A stretch of DNA of 64,000 nt from Ignavibacteria bacterium (GTDB lineage Bacteria; Bacteroidota; Ignavibacteria; Tepidaquicellales; Tepidaquicellaceae): positions 62,001 to 126,000 of the forward strand of contig JADJWZ010000002.1 in the NCBI GenBank assembly GCA_016716125.1, read 5' to 3'. This document shows positions 8,031-16,265 of this stretch, in pieces. Each line of letters opens with the position of its first letter. Position 1 is the first letter of the stretch. A program made the translations under genes and the position numbers. A model generated the notes under the pieces. It had not been told where the DNA came from. It searched no databases and saw nothing but the letters and a program-made list of their open reading frames with translations.

Positions 8031-8080
8031 CTACTAATTACTAACTACTAACTATTTTCTATTAACTACTAACTATTTTT
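8031..8080 (+). repeat. heptameric short tandem repeats (ACTAACT-type)
   Basis: The whole space between the SRPBCC and DUF1801 genes is built from 7-base words of the type TTACTAACTACTAACTATT. The same word family reappears at 17984-18019. It encodes nothing and the period is not a multiple of three. Confidence 0.6.
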
Positions 8081-8082
8081 CT

Positions 8083-8517
8083 ATGTCAGAGAAAAAATCA
8101 AAACTTGCTGAAATAAAAACAAAGCCAACCTCTGCAAGTGTGGAGGATTTTATCAATGGCGTTAAGGATGAACAAAAACGCAAAGACAGTTTTACGCTTT
8201 TGAAAATGATGAAAAAGGCAAGCGGTGAAGAGCCGGTATTATGGAGCAGTTCGATCATCGGCTTTGGTATTAAAAGATACAAAAGTCCTTCAACCGGCAG
8301 GGAAGTAGACTGGCTCAGGATAGGATTCTCTCCGCGAAAAGCAAATCTGTCGTTATACATCAGCGTCGGCATAAAGGAGCATGAAGCCGCTCTTAAAAAG
8401 CTTGGCAAACATAAGACTGGAGTCGGATGTCTATATATTAATAAACTGGATGATATAGATATGAAAGTTCTGAAAGGAATGATAGAATCATCAGTTAGCA
8501 GAAATAAGGAAAGCTAA
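8083..8517 (+). CDS. DUF1801 protein (YdhG-like), copy 1
   Basis: 144 residues. TSASVEDFINGVKDEQKRKDS, then a helix FTLLKMMKKASGEEPVLWSS, GFGIKRY, WLRIGFSPRK and LYISVGI are the DUF1801 core. The fold is related to frataxin-like/YdhG proteins; function is not established. A second, divergent DUF1801 gene lies 670 bp downstream (9184-9573). Confidence 0.88.
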   Translation: MSEKKSKLAEIKTKPTSASVEDFINGVKDEQKRKDSFTLLKMMKKASGEEPVLWSSSIIGFGIKRYKSPSTGREVDWLRIGFSPRKANLSLYISVGIKEHEAALKKLGKHKTGVGCLYINKLDDIDMKVLKGMIESSVSRNKES

Positions 8518-8609
8518 AACCGGTCAAAGTAATTTCAAAAAATTAATCTCTGATAAATATTAAAGAGATTAGTTCTTCGCTTAATTAAAAATTCAATATA
8601 ATTACCCAA

Positions 8610-9167
8610 ATGAGAAAAATCACTTCGTTTATTTTCCAGTCACTAAACGGATTTTACAAAGGAGCAGGTGAAGATATAAGCTGGCATATTCATTCTGATG
8701 AGGGAAATGATTATTCGGAAAAAGAATTAGAGGCGGATAATATACTTTTATTCGGAAGCGTGACATATGAAATGATGTACAGTTTCTGGCCGGCTAAAAC
8801 GGCGTATGAACATTTCCCGGTAGTTGCCGAGAGAATGAATTCGTCTGAAAAAATTGTTCTGTCAAATTCACTGAAAAAAGCTGAATGGAATAATACAACT
8901 ATAATAAGCGGCGACACAGTCCAAAAAATACGCGAGCTCAAATCAACTGAAGGCAAAGACATTACAATCCTCGGCAGCGGAAAGGTCGTTTCAAGTCTGA
9001 CAGATGCAGGATTAATTGACGAATATAAAATAATGACAGATCCTGTTGCGCTGGGAGAAGGGACAAGCGTATTCAGCGGAATTAAAAATATTTTAGATCT
9101 GAAATTTAAAAGTATAAATACATTTTCGAAAAGCGGTGTTATAGTTATCACATATCAGAGATCATAA
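8610..9167 (+). CDS. RibD C-terminal / dihydrofolate-reductase-like protein
   Basis: 185 residues. ITSFIFQSLNGFYKGAGED is the first strand of the DHFR-like fold, LLFGSVTYEMMYSFWP the NADPH-site motif, DITILGSGKVVSSLTDAGLIDEY the conserved central helix, and VALGEGTSVFSGI the closing signature of RibD_C stand-alone proteins (YyaP/YwjB type). They probably reduce a pterin- or flavin-like substrate with NADPH; the substrate is unknown. A short perfect hairpin (TAATCTC...GAGATTA, 8544-8571) precedes it. Confidence 0.88.
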   Translation: MRKITSFIFQSLNGFYKGAGEDISWHIHSDEGNDYSEKELEADNILLFGSVTYEMMYSFWPAKTAYEHFPVVAERMNSSEKIVLSNSLKKAEWNNTTIISGDTVQKIRELKSTEGKDITILGSGKVVSSLTDAGLIDEYKIMTDPVALGEGTSVFSGIKNILDLKFKSINTFSKSGVIVITYQRS

Positions 9168-9183
9168 AAATTAAAATATAATT

Positions 9184-9573
9184 TTGAATAAAGACATTCA
9201 GGAATACAATGACAGGCAAGCAGATGAAGACAAAAAGATCTGTAATATGCTTTCACGGGAGATCAGCCGGAATTTACCTGAAGCCGAGAATAAGATCTGG
9301 CACGCGCATCCGGTCTGGTTCATTGACGGAAATCCGGTAGCGGGATATAGTAAGCTGAAAGACTGTATACGTCTGCTATTCTGGAGCGGTCAGTCATTTG
9401 ACGAGGAGCTGTTAGTGAATGAAGGAAGTTTTAAAGCAGCTGAGATCCGATATACTTCCGCCAAACAGATTAATAAGGATGATCTGAAACGATGGCTCGA
9501 AAAGTCACGGGATATTCAATGGGATTATAAAAACATTATTAAGCGAAAGGGAGTTTTGGAGCGGCTGAAATGA
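9184..9573 (+). CDS. DUF1801 protein, copy 2
   Basis: 129 residues from a TTG, 16 bases after the RibD-like gene and so probably in one transcript with it. IWHAHPVWFIDGNPVAGYSK, LLFWSGQSF and a C-terminal WLEKSRDIQWDYKNII helix match the second DUF1801 subtype, in which the conserved core is WHxxPxW and gYsk. It differs strongly from the 8083 copy, so this is a family pair and not a recent duplication. Confidence 0.85.
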   Translation: MNKDIQEYNDRQADEDKKICNMLSREISRNLPEAENKIWHAHPVWFIDGNPVAGYSKLKDCIRLLFWSGQSFDEELLVNEGSFKAAEIRYTSAKQINKDDLKRWLEKSRDIQWDYKNIIKRKGVLERLK

Positions 9574-9602
9574 CAGGAATAAATTGCTGATAAATTTTTT
9601 AA

Positions 9603-9646
9603 ACCGGAAGAATTGTATTTGCAGATACAACTGAATCCGGTATTTT
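9603..9646 (+). terminator. stem-loop terminator
   Basis: ACCGGA pairs with TCCGGT, and inside it TTGTAT pairs with ATACAA, giving a two-step stem (9603-9641) followed by TATTTT. It ends the RibD-like/DUF1801 transcript. Confidence 0.65.
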
Positions 9647-9677
9647 ATTAAGTACATAAATTACAGAATCAACAACT

Positions 9678-10319
9678 ATGCAGGATCAAAAAAACATAAT
9701 TGACTGCTATGACAGAACAGCGGAGAACTATGCTGATAAATTCATTGATGAATTAAGTCATAAGCGGCTCGACAGAATTTTGTTAAGTTCATTCGCTGCT
9801 GAAAACATGAACAGCGGAAAACTCATTGACCTCGGCTGCGGACCGGGTCAGACGACAAAATATTTGTATGACTGCGGAATGACAGATATACTTGGTGTTG
9901 ACATTTCTGCGAAAATGATCAAAGCTGCAAAGAAAATAAATCCGAAGGTAAGTTTTGAAACCGCTGACATGTTAAATTTAAAATACCCGGAGAAATCTTT
10001 CGGCTCTGCAGTCGCTATATATTCTATTGTGCATTTTGATCTCGGACATGTTAAGAAAGCGTTCCGGGAAATAAGCAGAATTTTGAATGACAAAGGACAG
10101 TTACTACTTTCATTTCACATCGGAGAAGAAGAGATAGTTCATTTAGATAATTTTCTTGAACATCCGGTAAATATAGATTTCCATTTTTTCGAAACTTATG
10201 AAATTACTGACCTGTTAACGGAAACGGGTTTTGAAATACAGGATGAAATTGAGAGACAGCCATATAATGGAGTAGAGTATCCAAGCAAGAGAGCTTATGT
10301 TTGGGTAAAGAAAAGTTAA
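9678..10319 (+). CDS. class I SAM-dependent methyltransferase
   Basis: 213 residues. Motif I is LIDLGCGPGQTTKYLYD (49-65), an acidic post-I residue sits in ILGVDISAKM, and motif IV is AVAIYSIVHFD, with the FREISRILNDKGQLLLSFH strand after it. This is the Methyltransf_11/25 type and the substrate is unknown. The C-terminal WVKKS tail is typical of this uncharacterised clade. Confidence 0.9.
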   Translation: MQDQKNIIDCYDRTAENYADKFIDELSHKRLDRILLSSFAAENMNSGKLIDLGCGPGQTTKYLYDCGMTDILGVDISAKMIKAAKKINPKVSFETADMLNLKYPEKSFGSAVAIYSIVHFDLGHVKKAFREISRILNDKGQLLLSFHIGEEEIVHLDNFLEHPVNIDFHFFETYEITDLLTETGFEIQDEIERQPYNGVEYPSKRAYVWVKKS

Positions 10320-10329
10320 AATGTTTTGG

Positions 10330-10350
10330 ACGGATTGAATTTGCATCCGT
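10330..10350 (+). terminator. small stem-loop after the methyltransferase gene
   Basis: ACGGAT (10330-10335) pairs with ATCCGT (10345-10350). A C/T-rich stretch with a run of eight T follows at about 10370-10378, so it could serve as a terminator just before the Fe-S cluster promoter. Confidence 0.5.
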
Positions 10351-10388
10351 TCATCATATGACTTTTTCCTTTTTTTTATTTTCAAATA

Positions 10389-10403
10389 GGACTATATTAG
10401 TCC
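10389..10403 (+). promoter_or_regulatory. IscR/Rrf2-type operator palindrome
   Basis: GGACTATATTAGTCC is a perfect palindrome 14 bases before the rrf2 start. Its core GACTA-N3-TAGTC is the core of the E. coli type 1 IscR site. Its placement over the probable promoter or leader of an Rrf2 gene followed by iscS suggests autorepression by the Fe-S-loaded regulator. Confidence 0.75.
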
Positions 10404-10416
10404 AAATTAGAATTTT

Positions 10417-10818
10417 ATGATAAGAATCTCCAAGAAAGTCGAATACGCTTTGATGGCATTGAAGTTTATATCACAATCAGATAACAAACTTGTAACTGCC
10501 AGGGAAATTTCCGATACGAAAAAAATACCTTATGATCTGTTATCCAAGATACTTCAAAAACTTAAAAACGAAAATATTCTGCTTTCAAATCAGGGCACAA
10601 ACGGCGGATATTCGCTCAATAAAAGAACTGATGAAATTTATCTTTTTAATCTGATGAATATGCTTGACGGTGATATTGCCTTAGCAGACTGTATGCATGA
10701 AACGAAAGAAAAGGAATGCAGTCTTGAAGATTCATGTTCGATAAAGTCTGAAGTCGCAAAACTACAGAAAGAAGTTGAAGATGTTTTTAAAAATAAAACT
10801 ATTTCGGATTTTGTCTGA
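10417..10818 (+). CDS. Rrf2-family Fe-S sensor regulator (IscR-like)
   Basis: 133 residues. A winged-helix domain (1-65; EYALMALKFIS, LLSKILQKLKN as recognition region, NGGYSL wing) precedes a dimer helix. Three cysteines, Cys92, Cys101 and Cys107, sit where IscR-type proteins ligate a [2Fe-2S] cluster. Spacing is C-x8-C-x5-C rather than the C-x5-C-x5-C of E. coli IscR. It is followed within 22 bases by iscS and preceded by an IscR-type palindrome, so it is very probably the Fe-S homeostasis regulator of this cluster. Confidence 0.9.
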   Translation: MIRISKKVEYALMALKFISQSDNKLVTAREISDTKKIPYDLLSKILQKLKNENILLSNQGTNGGYSLNKRTDEIYLFNLMNMLDGDIALADCMHETKEKECSLEDSCSIKSEVAKLQKEVEDVFKNKTISDFV

Positions 10819-10839
10819 GGAAATTAAATTCAAAAGTCT

Positions 10840-12012
10840 ATGAAGTTTCCGGTTTACATGGATTACAACGCAACGACACCTGTAGATCCTGAAGTTTTAA
10901 ATGAAATGCTTCCTTATTTTTGCGAACAGTTTGGTAATGCTTCCAGCGCTAATCACAGATTCGGATGGACGGCGGAGGAAGCGGTTTCACGAGCGAGGAA
11001 ACAAACTGCAGATCTGATAAACGCTTCACCCAGGGAAATTGTATTTACAGCCGGCTCGACTGAGGCAAATAATATTTCTCTGAAAGGCGTTGCAGAGCTT
11101 TACAGTGAAAGCGGAAATCATATCATCACCTGCACTTCAGAGCATAAGGCGATACTTGAAACTTGCGAGTATCTTGCGTCAAGAGGATTTGATATTACTT
11201 ATCTGGAGGTTGACAGTGACGGGATGATAGATACGGAAGAACTTAAAAAGTCAATTACTGACAGGACAATACTTGTAAGTATAATGGCTGCCAACAATGA
11301 GATCGGGACTTTGCAGCCGGTGGAAGAGATCGGAAAGATATGCAGAGAAAGAAAAGTTTTGTTTCATACTGACGCAACGCAGGCGGTTGGAAAAATTCCG
11401 GTCGATGTTGAAAAAATGAAAATTGATCTGATGAGTATTTCAGCGCATAAGTTTTACGGACCGAAAGGAGTCGGCGCGCTTTATGTCAAAAGCAAAAATC
11501 CCCGCGTAAATTTTACAAAGCAGATGCACGGCGGCAGTCAGGAAAAGGGAATGAGAGGCGGTACGCTGAATGTGCCGGGTATAGTGGGAATGGGAAAAGC
11601 GTGTGAGATAAGCAGGAGAGAAATGGCCAAGGAAATTGAAAAACATACTGCATACAGGGACAGAATCATAGACGCTCTGTTAAAGATCGATGATGTATAT
11701 CTGAACGGTCACAGGACAGAACGAATTACAAATAACATTAACATAAGTATCGGAAAGATTAACATAGAAAGTTTACTCGGAGACTTAAAGGATATAGCTC
11801 TTTCCACAGGGAGCGCGTGCACATCGGCTTCGGCAGCGCCTTCGCATGTACTGAGCGCAATAGGAAGAGAGGATGATCTAGCAAGATGTTCTCTGAGAAT
11901 AAGTTTCGGAAGATTTACAACAGATGAGGAAATAAATTATTTACTTGAAAAACTTATTACAAGTATTCAAAAGCTGAGAGTAGAATCTCCGGAATTTCAA
12001 ATCTCGAAATAA
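10840..12012 (+). CDS. iscS: cysteine desulfurase (IscS/NifS type)
   Basis: 390 residues. It takes sulfur from cysteine as a persulfide for Fe-S clusters. The start YMDYNATTPVDPEVL is the class V aminotransferase opening, Lys204 in SISAHKFYGPKG holds PLP, and catalytic Cys327 lies in GSACTSASAAPSHVLSAIG, the long active-site loop of group I (IscS/NifS) enzymes. It is second in the rrf2-iscS-iscA order. No iscU scaffold gene follows, so the scaffold must be encoded elsewhere. Confidence 0.96.
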   Translation: MKFPVYMDYNATTPVDPEVLNEMLPYFCEQFGNASSANHRFGWTAEEAVSRARKQTADLINASPREIVFTAGSTEANNISLKGVAELYSESGNHIITCTSEHKAILETCEYLASRGFDITYLEVDSDGMIDTEELKKSITDRTILVSIMAANNEIGTLQPVEEIGKICRERKVLFHTDATQAVGKIPVDVEKMKIDLMSISAHKFYGPKGVGALYVKSKNPRVNFTKQMHGGSQEKGMRGGTLNVPGIVGMGKACEISRREMAKEIEKHTAYRDRIIDALLKIDDVYLNGHRTERITNNINISIGKINIESLLGDLKDIALSTGSACTSASAAPSHVLSAIGREDDLARCSLRISFGRFTTDEEINYLLEKLITSIQKLRVESPEFQISK

Positions 12013-12059
12013 AAGCATTAAAAAATTTTATTAAATAAAAATTAACTAAATATATTATT

Positions 12060-12425
12060 ATGACTGAAGTAAAAGAATTTATACCAGGTGTCAGTGAAGA
12101 TGTGAACATTACTGACAAGGCTATAAAAGAAGTGAAAAAAATTATGGGTGAAAACAAAGTGCCGGATAATTACGGTCTGAGGATCGGAGTAAAGGGCGGC
12201 GGCTGTTCGGGGCTGACATATTCACTTGGCTTTGATCCTGAAGAGAAAACAGGTGATACGGTGATAGAAAAAGACGGAGTGAAAATTTTCATAGATATGA
12301 AAAGCGGACTTTACTTATCCGGAACGGAAATAGATTTTACCGACGGACTGACCGGCAGGGGATTTGTATTCAATAATCCAAATGCTGTGAAAACCTGCGG
12401 CTGCGGAAGTTCTTTCGGAGTGTAA
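12060..12425 (+). CDS. A-type Fe-S carrier (IscA/ErpA/HesB family)
   Basis: 121 residues. The three invariant cysteines are present: Cys49 (GGGCSGLTY) and Cys113/Cys115 (TCGCGSSF). The protein receives or delivers Fe-S clusters to apo-targets. A 10-residue acidic N-terminal lead precedes the ITDKAIKEVKKIM helix. It lies 47 bases after iscS; ErpA versus IscA cannot be settled from sequence alone. Confidence 0.95.
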   Translation: MTEVKEFIPGVSEDVNITDKAIKEVKKIMGENKVPDNYGLRIGVKGGGCSGLTYSLGFDPEEKTGDTVIEKDGVKIFIDMKSGLYLSGTEIDFTDGLTGRGFVFNNPNAVKTCGCGSSFGV

Positions 12426-12526
12426 TAAAATATTCCAGATATTCCGGATATTCCCGATAAAAATACTTTACACGTATTTCTGAAATTCCGGTACCATATT
12501 TCATTTAAACCAATACAGACCAGACC

Positions 12527-13291
12527 ATGAAAATGAAAAGAAGGAAATTCATAAAAGGAAGCATTGCCGGAACGGGGCTGATCATGCTTGACGGCAAGGA
12601 ACTCATTAATGAAATTGAAAAGAATTTTTTAAATAATAAACTAAAAGGAGTAAATAGTAAAATGGCTTACGAATGGAAATTCAACCCAAGACCTTATTCA
12701 GATGAAGAGGCAAAAGATCTTCTTAAAGAAGTGATCGACGCTGAAACTACGGACTGGCATTACAATACACATCATAAAGGTTATGTAACCTTTATGAATA
12801 ACATTGAGAAAGAGCTGGAGACGGCTGACAGATCCAAGGCAAACGGAAACTACAGCAATGTCGGCGAGCTGAAGAGAAGATTCACATGGAATCATGCAGG
12901 CGCGCTGCTTCATGACGTTTACTGGGAAGTGCTCGGCGGTGACGGCGATCCTTCAAAAGGTCCTGAAGTTGCTGCGGCAATTGAGAAAGAATTCGGTTCG
13001 ATCGACAACTGGAAGGCGGACTTCAAAGCAACTGCAGTTTCCGCAAAGCTGTCGGGATGGGCGGTACTGACATATGATCAGCTTTACAGTCAGAGACTTC
13101 TGGATATATTAGTGGACGAGCATCATTACGGCGCGATCTGGGGCGGCATTCCTATCATTTGCTGTGATGTGTTTGAGCATGCATATTATCACAAAGACGG
13201 ACCTGCAAGAGCGGCATATATTGACAATTTCCTGAAAAATCTGAACTGGTCAAGAATTAATGACAGGTATAAAAAGTATGCAGTAAAATAA
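12527..13291 (+). CDS. Fe/Mn superoxide dismutase with Tat-like leader
   Basis: 254 residues. The SOD domain spans 48-250 with all four metal ligands in place: His78 (WHYNTHH), His129 (LLHDVYW), Asp214 and His218 (CCDVFEHAYY). Residues 1-35 add a twin-arginine leader (KRRKFIKGSIAGTGLIML), so the long form is probably exported folded. A second candidate start, Met46 (ATG 12662), has its own AAGGAG at 12645-12650 and would make a cytosolic SOD. It is fourth in the Fe-S cluster, as expected for an iron/superoxide stress regulon. Fe versus Mn specificity is unresolved. Confidence 0.93.
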   Translation: MKMKRRKFIKGSIAGTGLIMLDGKELINEIEKNFLNNKLKGVNSKMAYEWKFNPRPYSDEEAKDLLKEVIDAETTDWHYNTHHKGYVTFMNNIEKELETADRSKANGNYSNVGELKRRFTWNHAGALLHDVYWEVLGGDGDPSKGPEVAAAIEKEFGSIDNWKADFKATAVSAKLSGWAVLTYDQLYSQRLLDILVDEHHYGAIWGGIPIICCDVFEHAYYHKDGPARAAYIDNFLKNLNWSRINDRYKKYAVK

Positions 13292-13312
13292 ATTATAATT
13301 AATTATTTTAAG

Positions 13313-13344
13313 AAAGGGCATTTTATTAATGCCCTTTTATTTAA
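13313..13344 (+). terminator. Rho-independent terminator after the SOD gene
   Basis: AAAGGGCAT (13313-13321) pairs perfectly with ATGCCCTTT (13329-13337), followed by TTTATTT. It closes the rrf2-iscS-iscA-sod unit. Confidence 0.85.
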
Positions 13345-13362
13345 AGCATCAAATTAATTTTT

Positions 13363-13914
13363 TTGAAAAAATTTTTACCTGTAATACTTTTACTGTTGGT
13401 TTTCATTTCTTCCTGTAAAGAAGAAAAACAGGAAGAGCCTGTGTTAAACAATAAAGTCTTCAGCTGGAAGTCCGAACTCAAAATATCTGAAATACCCGAT
13501 ACACCGGCAAAGGGTTTTCTCAATGGAAAGGAAATTGAAATTGCATATGTCAATTTTGAGGACTGGAGGGGAAGCGGTGATAACGTACTGAACTTCAGTA
13601 ACACAAAACCAAAAAACAATTGCGGCTTCATAGAAAATAATAATTCATTTCAGCTTTTAAGAAAAGCCGGGGAGATAAAAGCCGGTGAACTTATAAAATC
13701 CACATTCGATCAGAATCTTGACGGATATACAGCTTTTTATGAGATCAGGGATTCATCCGGAACTGCTGTTAAATCAACTGATCAATGGAATTGTGTACTT
13801 GTTATAACTTCTAAGGATGATAAAATTGTAAAAGGTAAAATAGCGATATGCTTTAAGGATGAAAGTAAAAGCTGGATCGCAGGTACATTTGAAGCAACAA
13901 GGTGTTACAATTAA
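13363..13914 (+). CDS. lipoprotein of unknown function
   Basis: 183 residues from a TTG. A lipoprotein signal peptide (LPVILLLLVFISSC) puts the lipid anchor on Cys18, so the protein is periplasmic or outer-membrane. The mature region is soluble (KGFLNGKEIEIAYVNFEDW, then a closing IAGTFEATRCYN) and has two further cysteines. It resembles no family I can name. It starts 20 bases after a terminator, so it has its own transcript. Confidence 0.8.
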   Translation: MKKFLPVILLLLVFISSCKEEKQEEPVLNNKVFSWKSELKISEIPDTPAKGFLNGKEIEIAYVNFEDWRGSGDNVLNFSNTKPKNNCGFIENNNSFQLLRKAGEIKAGELIKSTFDQNLDGYTAFYEIRDSSGTAVKSTDQWNCVLVITSKDDKIVKGKIAICFKDESKSWIAGTFEATRCYN

Positions 13915-13938
13915 ATATTTAATAATTAAAATTAATAA

Positions 13939-14466
13939 ATGAAAATAATACTGTTTACTGTTTTTTTTATTTCCTCACTAATTATTTCAGGATGCGGCAA
14001 CAAAGATGAAAATTCTTCCAAAGAGGGAAATGAATCCGGCAATAAAACATCTGAGACTCAAAACAATGAATTAACACAAAAGACAGATGAGCAGATCAAA
14101 GAAGATGCGAATAAGGAAGCCGGAGATGAAACAAAAAATGAGAATGAACTTGGTATGAAACCGGGTCTGCCGGCGGATTTTCCTAAAGACATCCCGCAGC
14201 CGAAAGATTCTAAAGTGCTTGGTTCGCTTACAACTTCAGAAGGAACAGTCGTTACATTTGAATCAAATATTAAAGTGCTGGAAATTGTAGAGTATTACAA
14301 AGAAGAGATGAAAAAAAGCGGATATACGCTTTCGGAAGAAGGAGAATCTCTGGTAACTGATAAAGGCGGACTTATAAACTGGACTAAGGACAGTAAAACC
14401 GCCGGACTGATGCTTGGATACGATAAAGATAAAAATATAACATCACTGGTAATAACATATAATTAA
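13939..14466 (+). CDS. lipoprotein with acidic linker
   Basis: 175 residues. The lipobox SLIISGC anchors Cys19. Residues 21-70 are a low-complexity Asn/Glu/Lys linker. A folded C-terminal part (GLPADFPKDIPQPKDSKVLG, VLEIVEYYKEEMKKSGYTL, GGLINWTKDSKTAGLMLGYD) looks like the small alpha/beta domain often found in periplasmic lipoproteins ending in a 'yyxxxMkkxGw' helix. Function is unknown. It is 24 bases after the previous lipoprotein gene and probably cotranscribed. Confidence 0.8.
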   Translation: MKIILFTVFFISSLIISGCGNKDENSSKEGNESGNKTSETQNNELTQKTDEQIKEDANKEAGDETKNENELGMKPGLPADFPKDIPQPKDSKVLGSLTTSEGTVVTFESNIKVLEIVEYYKEEMKKSGYTLSEEGESLVTDKGGLINWTKDSKTAGLMLGYDKDKNITSLVITYN

Positions 14467-14484
14467 AAAAAAGCAGAATATTAA

Positions 14485-14525
14485 AAAAAACTTTTGAGTG
14501 AAATTATTCATTCAAAAGTTTTTTG
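14485..14525 (+). terminator. Rho-independent terminator
   Basis: CTTTTGA (14491-14497) pairs with TCAAAAG (14512-14518), with A-run and T-run flanks extending the stem. It lies between the lipoprotein pair and the LON-domain gene. This argues that the next gene starts at ATG 14542 and not at the upstream TTG at 14494, which lies inside the stem. Confidence 0.8.
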
Positions 14526-14541
14526 TTTTAAATTAAATAAA

Positions 14542-15186
14542 ATGAGTGATTTAAAAAATATACCGCTGTTCCCGTTAAATGTAGTTTTGTTTCCGGCTTC
14601 AAAACTCCCTCTGCATATTTTTGAAGACAGATATAAAATAATGATAAATAAATGTGTGAAGGAAGAAAAATCTTTCGGTATTAATCTTTTTTTAAACGAT
14701 AAAATATTTCTGACAGGTTGTACAGCATTTGTTGATGAGGTTACGAAAACTACGGACACCGAAGAGCTGGATATAGTTACAAGAGGACTTTTCAGATATA
14801 CTATCGCAGATTATGAGTTGAGCGGCGATGGATATTTCACCGGCAATGTTGAGTTTAACAATGAGAATAATTTAATTTCCGATACAGCCAGATTTTACGA
14901 AGCCGTAAATTTATATAATGAACTGATTGGTATAGTTTATAAAGGCAGTATAAAAACAATTGATCCTGAAGATGAGAAATGGTCAGAGGGAAATTTGTCA
15001 GTATCATTCCTTATGGCGGAAAAATGCGGACTGAATCTGAATGAGAGACAAAAACTTCTTGAGATCAATAATGAAGATGACAGGATATATTTCATTTTGA
15101 ATTATTTTGAAGAAGTCATGCCGAAGCTGAAAGACGCTGACAGAATTTCAAGTATAATAATGAGCGACGGGTATCTTGTGCAGTAA
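14542..15186 (+). CDS. LON peptidase substrate-binding (LonN-like) domain protein
   Basis: 214 residues from ATG 14542. NIPLFPLNVVLFPASKLPLH followed by IFEDRYKIM is the hallmark of the Lon N-terminal (PUA-like) domain, and the rest (DIVTRGLFRYTIADY, then a helical EKCGLNLNERQKLLEI part) matches stand-alone LON-substrate-binding proteins. There is no AAA+ or protease domain, so it is not Lon itself. These proteins probably bind unfolded protein; the role is unproven. Confidence 0.9.
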   Translation: MSDLKNIPLFPLNVVLFPASKLPLHIFEDRYKIMINKCVKEEKSFGINLFLNDKIFLTGCTAFVDEVTKTTDTEELDIVTRGLFRYTIADYELSGDGYFTGNVEFNNENNLISDTARFYEAVNLYNELIGIVYKGSIKTIDPEDEKWSEGNLSVSFLMAEKCGLNLNERQKLLEINNEDDRIYFILNYFEEVMPKLKDADRISSIIMSDGYLVQ

Positions 15187-15202
15187 TATATAATCATAAA
15201 AG

Positions 15203-16201
15203 TTGATTGACAAAGGTAAAGTAAAGAATATCCTTGTTACAAGGACAGACAGACTCGGGGATGTGATGCTGACTTTGCCGCTTATCTCCTGTCTGAGAAA
15301 GATATTTCCCGGCGCTAAAATTTATTTTCTTGTGAAAAAATATCTGAAAGGTCTTTTAGAATGTTATGACGGAATAGATGAAATTATTTATGAAGATGAT
15401 CATGAAGGCAATGTTTTGCTGAAAGAAATAATAAATAAAAAGAACATTGATCTATCGGTAAATGTAAAGCCGGATTTCAGACAGGCATTCATGTTTTACC
15501 GGCTGGGTATTAAATACAGAATTGGCACGGCATACAGATGGTATTCTTTTCTTTATAACTGCAAAGTCTATGAGCACAGAAAGAATTCAGACAAGCATGA
15601 ATCGGAGCTGAATGTTTTACTGATCAGAAACTTTTTCAATGAAAAATGTGATGAAAATATAAACAGCTTCCGAATCGATATTAATAAGAAGGATGAGCTT
15701 AAAAAGAAATTAATAAGTCTTAATAAAGAACTTAAAAGAAAATACATCATAGTACATCCGGGCAGCGGCGGTTCGGCTAAAGATCTTCCCGCCGGAAAGT
15801 TCAGCGAATTACTAAAGACCTTACGTCATGAGTTTAAAGACCACAGTATATTACTGACAGGGATAAAAAGTGAAAGAGAACTGGAAGAAAAGATTATTTC
15901 AGATTCGGGATCAGCCGATGCAGTAAACCTTTGCGGAGAGCTGAGTCTCAGAGAGCTTTTGACATTAATAGATGAATGCAGTTTGTTTATATCTAATTCT
16001 ACTGGTCCGATTCACATTGCAGGAATACTGAATAAAAAAATAATCGGATTTTATCCGAATGAGAAACCGATGCATGCAGGAAGATGGAAACCGCTTGGCA
16101 AAAATGTTGTAATATTTTCACCTGAAAGTCCGGATGATGATATGAATGAAATTAATATTGATGAAGCGGTTATTTCCGCAAAAAAGTTTTTAAATAGTTA
16201 A
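15203..16201 (+). CDS. glycosyltransferase family 9 (heptosyltransferase-like)
   Basis: 332 residues from TTG 15203. The GT-B N-domain opens with KNILVTRTDRLGDVMLTLPL, and the C-domain has IIVHPGSGGSAKDLP, LTGIKSERELEE and the nucleotide-sugar site FISNSTGPIHIAG. GT9 enzymes transfer ADP-heptose to lipopolysaccharide core; in this lineage the donor may differ. It lies 16 bases after the LON-domain gene and is probably cotranscribed. Confidence 0.92.
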   Translation: MIDKGKVKNILVTRTDRLGDVMLTLPLISCLRKIFPGAKIYFLVKKYLKGLLECYDGIDEIIYEDDHEGNVLLKEIINKKNIDLSVNVKPDFRQAFMFYRLGIKYRIGTAYRWYSFLYNCKVYEHRKNSDKHESELNVLLIRNFFNEKCDENINSFRIDINKKDELKKKLISLNKELKRKYIIVHPGSGGSAKDLPAGKFSELLKTLRHEFKDHSILLTGIKSERELEEKIISDSGSADAVNLCGELSLRELLTLIDECSLFISNSTGPIHIAGILNKKIIGFYPNEKPMHAGRWKPLGKNVVIFSPESPDDDMNEINIDEAVISAKKFLNS

Positions 16202-16265
16202 AATATATCCGAACATAAATTGAAAAGCCTTGTTAAAGGTTTTGATATTAAATAATTAAAATAAA

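Noticed and set aside
14494..14541. Upstream TTG start for the LON-domain gene
   Set aside because: It lies within the preceding terminator stem, and the LonN homology starts at the ATG at 14542.
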